Below the pieces are notes generated by a model, which was given only the letters and a program-made list of their open reading frames with translations, searched no databases and was not told where the DNA came from. A program made the translations under genes and the position numbers. This document shows, piece by piece, positions 22,173-24,169 of a stretch of DNA of 24,169 bases (its first letter is position 1; every line of letters starts with the position of its first letter). The stretch spans positions 1 to 24,169 of the forward strand of contig JALUXI010000011.1 of assembly GCA_027019045.1 (NCBI GenBank). The letters are read 5' to 3'. The DNA comes from Piscirickettsiaceae bacterium. GTDB lineage: Bacteria; Pseudomonadota; Gammaproteobacteria; Thiomicrospirales; Thiomicrospiraceae.

Positions 22173-22748
22173 CTAGGCTGACACAGAATTATGAACACCC
22201 TCTCGAGTTTGCCATAAAACTAAATCGACCATCTTTATTTCTGTAACATTTGCCGACGGGTACTTTATTTTAAATTGCTTTACAAGGTATTCACCACTTT
22301 CTGTTTCTAAAAAATCCTTAAGTTTTGATAACAATACTATATGAACTTCAACTATCTTAGACGCTCTGTTCTTCGCTTTTGAATATGGAAGCCTTAGACC
22401 AACATTCATCAGCACAAATTTATCAATTATAGGCTGCTCTGCATCAATTGACGCGACGAGTTTACTGGCAAAAGAGGCTTCATACCTTCCTGTATTTTCA
22501 TGGATTTTACAAAGTATTTCGGAAAATGTGGCATGACTATTTTTATATTCCTCCAACAATTTGTAATATTGAGTTTGCCAGTCAGCATTACGGCGCACTT
22601 TGTAAAAATGATTAAATCGCCTTTGAAAGTCTCTATTCCTTGAAACATCTACATTTTTCAATTCCTTCTGCAAGTCAAGGTATTTGAGCAACCCGTCTTC
22701 TATACGAGGTAATGCGTTGTCAATTTGTTCATTTGTCAATTCAATCAT
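22173..22748 (-). CDS. Uncharacterised 191-residue protein
   Basis: This is a soluble, mostly helical protein with no membrane segment or signal peptide. I do not recognise its function, though the start MIELTNEQIDNALPRIEDGL looks like that of a recurring hypothetical family. The block EASFASKLVASIDAEQPIIDKFV followed by NVGLRLP (about residues 90-120) recalls helix-hairpin-helix-like proteins in which a small domain ends with a conserved Asp. This is weak and should not be used as a call. GAGGGAAG lies just upstream of the ATG. The gene is AT-rich like the rest of the island, faces away from recC, and has no attC-like site at either end. Confidence 0.7.
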   Translation of the reverse strand: MIELTNEQIDNALPRIEDGLLKYLDLQKELKNVDVSRNRDFQRRFNHFYKVRRNADWQTQYYKLLEEYKNSHATFSEILCKIHENTGRYEASFASKLVASIDAEQPIIDKFVLMNVGLRLPYSKAKNRASKIVEVHIVLLSKLKDFLETESGEYLVKQFKIKYPSANVTEIKMVDLVLWQTREGVHNSVSA

Positions 22749-22990
22749 ACTTCCCTCTCATAAAATTTAAGTTAACTGGTCGTAAGCTGAGCGATTATTT
22801 TGGATAATACCTACACACTATAACTTATAGATAGGGATTTTAGCATCATTCATATGATTTAAATAGCAAAGCAAATAATTGTAGCCTTTTGTTGTAAACC
22901 CCCTCACGAAAACTCACCCATACCCTAGTTCAAAAATGTATAAAATACTGAACAACGCATTCACCACTCTCACCAGCTAAGGTCGCCTTC
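22749..22990. other. Divergent intergenic region before recC
   Basis: This 242-base AT-rich spacer lies between the 191-residue gene (minus) and recC (plus). It contains the palindrome CTATAACTTATAG (22818-22830), which could serve as an operator or be incidental. It also has a TATAAA (22939-22944) about 50 bases before recC with no clear -35. I see no RNA gene or mobile element in it. Confidence 0.5.
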
Positions 22991-24169
22991 ATGAGCCATC
23001 ATTTTTATGTTTTCTCTAGTAACCGAACAGAAGTCCTTTTTCAACAACTCGCTACACTGATTGAGAGCGATAATGCGCCTTTCCAGCGCTTCACTTTTTT
23101 GGTGCAAGGCCGAGGGATGGAGCGGTGGTTGCAACAACGGCTCAGTGAAAAATTTGGCGTCTGGATGGGCAGTGAGTTTCCTTTTCCGCAGGCTTTTTTT
23201 GATCAAATCGCCGCACTCGTCGATACCCGCTTAACCAGTGAATATCTCCAACGGGATCGAATTCGTTGGCAAATCGAATCCCTGCTTCGCACCCCTGATT
23301 TTGCAGAAGAACCGCTGCTTAAACCGATGCTGTCTGGTGATGGGGCAGATAAACGGCGCTTTCAACTGGCAGAACAGCTTGCCAACCTATTTGACCAATA
23401 CCAAATTTTCCGTCCCGACTGGTTGGATGCTTGGTCACAAGGACAAAACCCTATTGACCACCCTCATGCCGAATGGCAGATGCAGCTTTGGCAAACGCTT
23501 GACCTCCCTTCCCACCGAGGTCAACTGTGGCAAAAACTAATCGATGCTTTAAACAAAGCAGAACCCAATTCTCTTTCAGGGCTCCCCTCTCAAGTCTTCG
23601 CCTTTGGTGTCAGCTTTATGCCGCCTTTAATGCTCGCCACTCTTCAAGCACTGAGTCGCCACCTCCCAGTCCACCTTTTCACCCTCTCTCCAACAGAAGA
23701 TTTCTGGGCAGACCTCCCTTCTAAAAAGATGCAGAAATCCATACTGGAACAAGAAGGAGCCCTCTCTGAACTGGAAATGACCTATCATCCCCTTCTACTC
23801 GCCATGGGACGGCAAGGCGCACACTTCCAACATCTGCTATTAGAAACAGAAATCACCCAATCTTATGAACACTACACCCACTCAAACACTCAAACGCTTT
23901 TGACACAACTTCAGCAAGATATTGCTAAAAATACCAGTCTCGGCACCCTAGACACGCCTTTACAAAACCATATCCTCTTCCACCGCTGTCACACCCCACA
24001 ACGGGAAGTGGAGGTGCTACGAGACCGTATTATCGCCCTGCTCGCCGAAGATGACACCTTAGCACCCAATGATATTGTGGTGATGGCAGCTGACCTCAAT
24101 AGCTATCGCCCCTTCATCGAAACCCTCTTTGCCGAGATTCCGCACACCATTGCCGACCGTAGCGTCGTG
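22991..24169 (+). CDS. recC: RecBCD enzyme subunit RecC, N-terminal part
   Basis: This is an open frame from ATG 22991 to the right edge, giving 393 residues without a stop. It corresponds to the first third of RecC (E. coli: 1122 residues), the subunit that recognises Chi in the RecBCD double-strand break repair nuclease. Recognisable blocks are FLVQGRGMERWLQQRLSEKF, FPFPQAFFD, RRFQLAEQLANLFDQYQIFR with PDWLDAW, VFAFGVSFMPP, and the strongly conserved HRCHTPQREVEVLRDRI then DIVVMAADLNSYRPFI. AAGG lies about ten bases before the ATG. GC and codon use return to the core style. This marks the right end of the accessory island. recB and recD would be expected downstream. Confidence 0.93.
   Translation, partial: MSHHFYVFSSNRTEVLFQQLATLIESDNAPFQRFTFLVQGRGMERWLQQRLSEKFGVWMGSEFPFPQAFFDQIAALVDTRLTSEYLQRDRIRWQIESLLRTPDFAEEPLLKPMLSGDGADKRRFQLAEQLANLFDQYQIFRPDWLDAWSQGQNPIDHPHAEWQMQLWQTLDLPSHRGQLWQKLIDALNKAEPNSLSGLPSQVFAFGVSFMPPLMLATLQALSRHLPVHLFTLSPTEDFWADLPSKKMQKSILEQEGALSELEMTYHPLLLAMGRQGAHFQHLLLETEITQSYEHYTHSNTQTLLTQLQQDIAKNTSLGTLDTPLQNHILFHRCHTPQREVEVLRDRIIALLAEDDTLAPNDIVVMAADLNSYRPFIETLFAEIPHTIADRSVV

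Overview
The window looks like chromosomal DNA of a gammaproteobacterium. MltC, YggX, RecC, MutY and the rdgB-hemW pair all have gammaproteobacterial character. A sulfur-oxidiser of the Thiomicrospira/Hydrogenovibrio type would fit, but that genus-level guess is weak and rests on general resemblance only. Most of the window is dense housekeeping sequence of moderate GC. The stretch from about 16.9 to 22.9 kb is clearly more AT-rich and is accessory.

Region 1 (1-4422, plus strand) starts inside a DUF255/YyaL-type protein. A YugP-like membrane zinc protease gene follows, broken near its 3' end by a 260-bp miniature inverted-repeat element (MITE). A second, IS5-like MITE lies just upstream of a flavodoxin-family gene. 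A Bcr/CflA drug-efflux gene ends the region. The two MITEs have unrelated ends but share an internal hairpin module whose unpaired segments are conserved and whose stems covary.

Region 2 (15042 down to 4446, minus strand) is one tightly packed ten-gene run: mutY, yggX, an EAL-HDOD protein, rph, rdgB, hemW, a GGDEF-EAL protein, asmA-like, mltC and comF. Many junctions overlap. It joins DNA and nucleotide repair (MutY, RdgB), Fe-S and heme maintenance (YggX, HemW), RNA processing (Rph), envelope functions (AsmA, MltC) and two cyclic-di-GMP-type proteins whose EAL domains look degenerate.

Region 3 (15117-16889, plus strand) is thiS-thiG-trmB, divergent from mutY.

Region 4 (16884 to about 22990) is an accessory island between trmB and recC. 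A WYL-domain regulator is divergent from a tandem-AAA ATPase gene followed by a small two-helix membrane protein gene. A 7-5-7 palindrome sits just upstream of the regulator. This regulator-ATPase-membrane protein set is the best candidate for an undescribed system, possibly phage defence or stress response. Next come two remnants of one IS3-family element. They flank an integron-type gene cassette: an attC-like site followed by a gene for a PD-(D/E)XK nuclease-like protein with a probable PUA-type C-terminal domain. No integrase is seen. A 191-residue protein of unknown function lies on the minus strand beyond it.

Region 5 is the start of recC (22991 to the window end), open at the right edge. 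No rRNA, tRNA or CRISPR array was seen.
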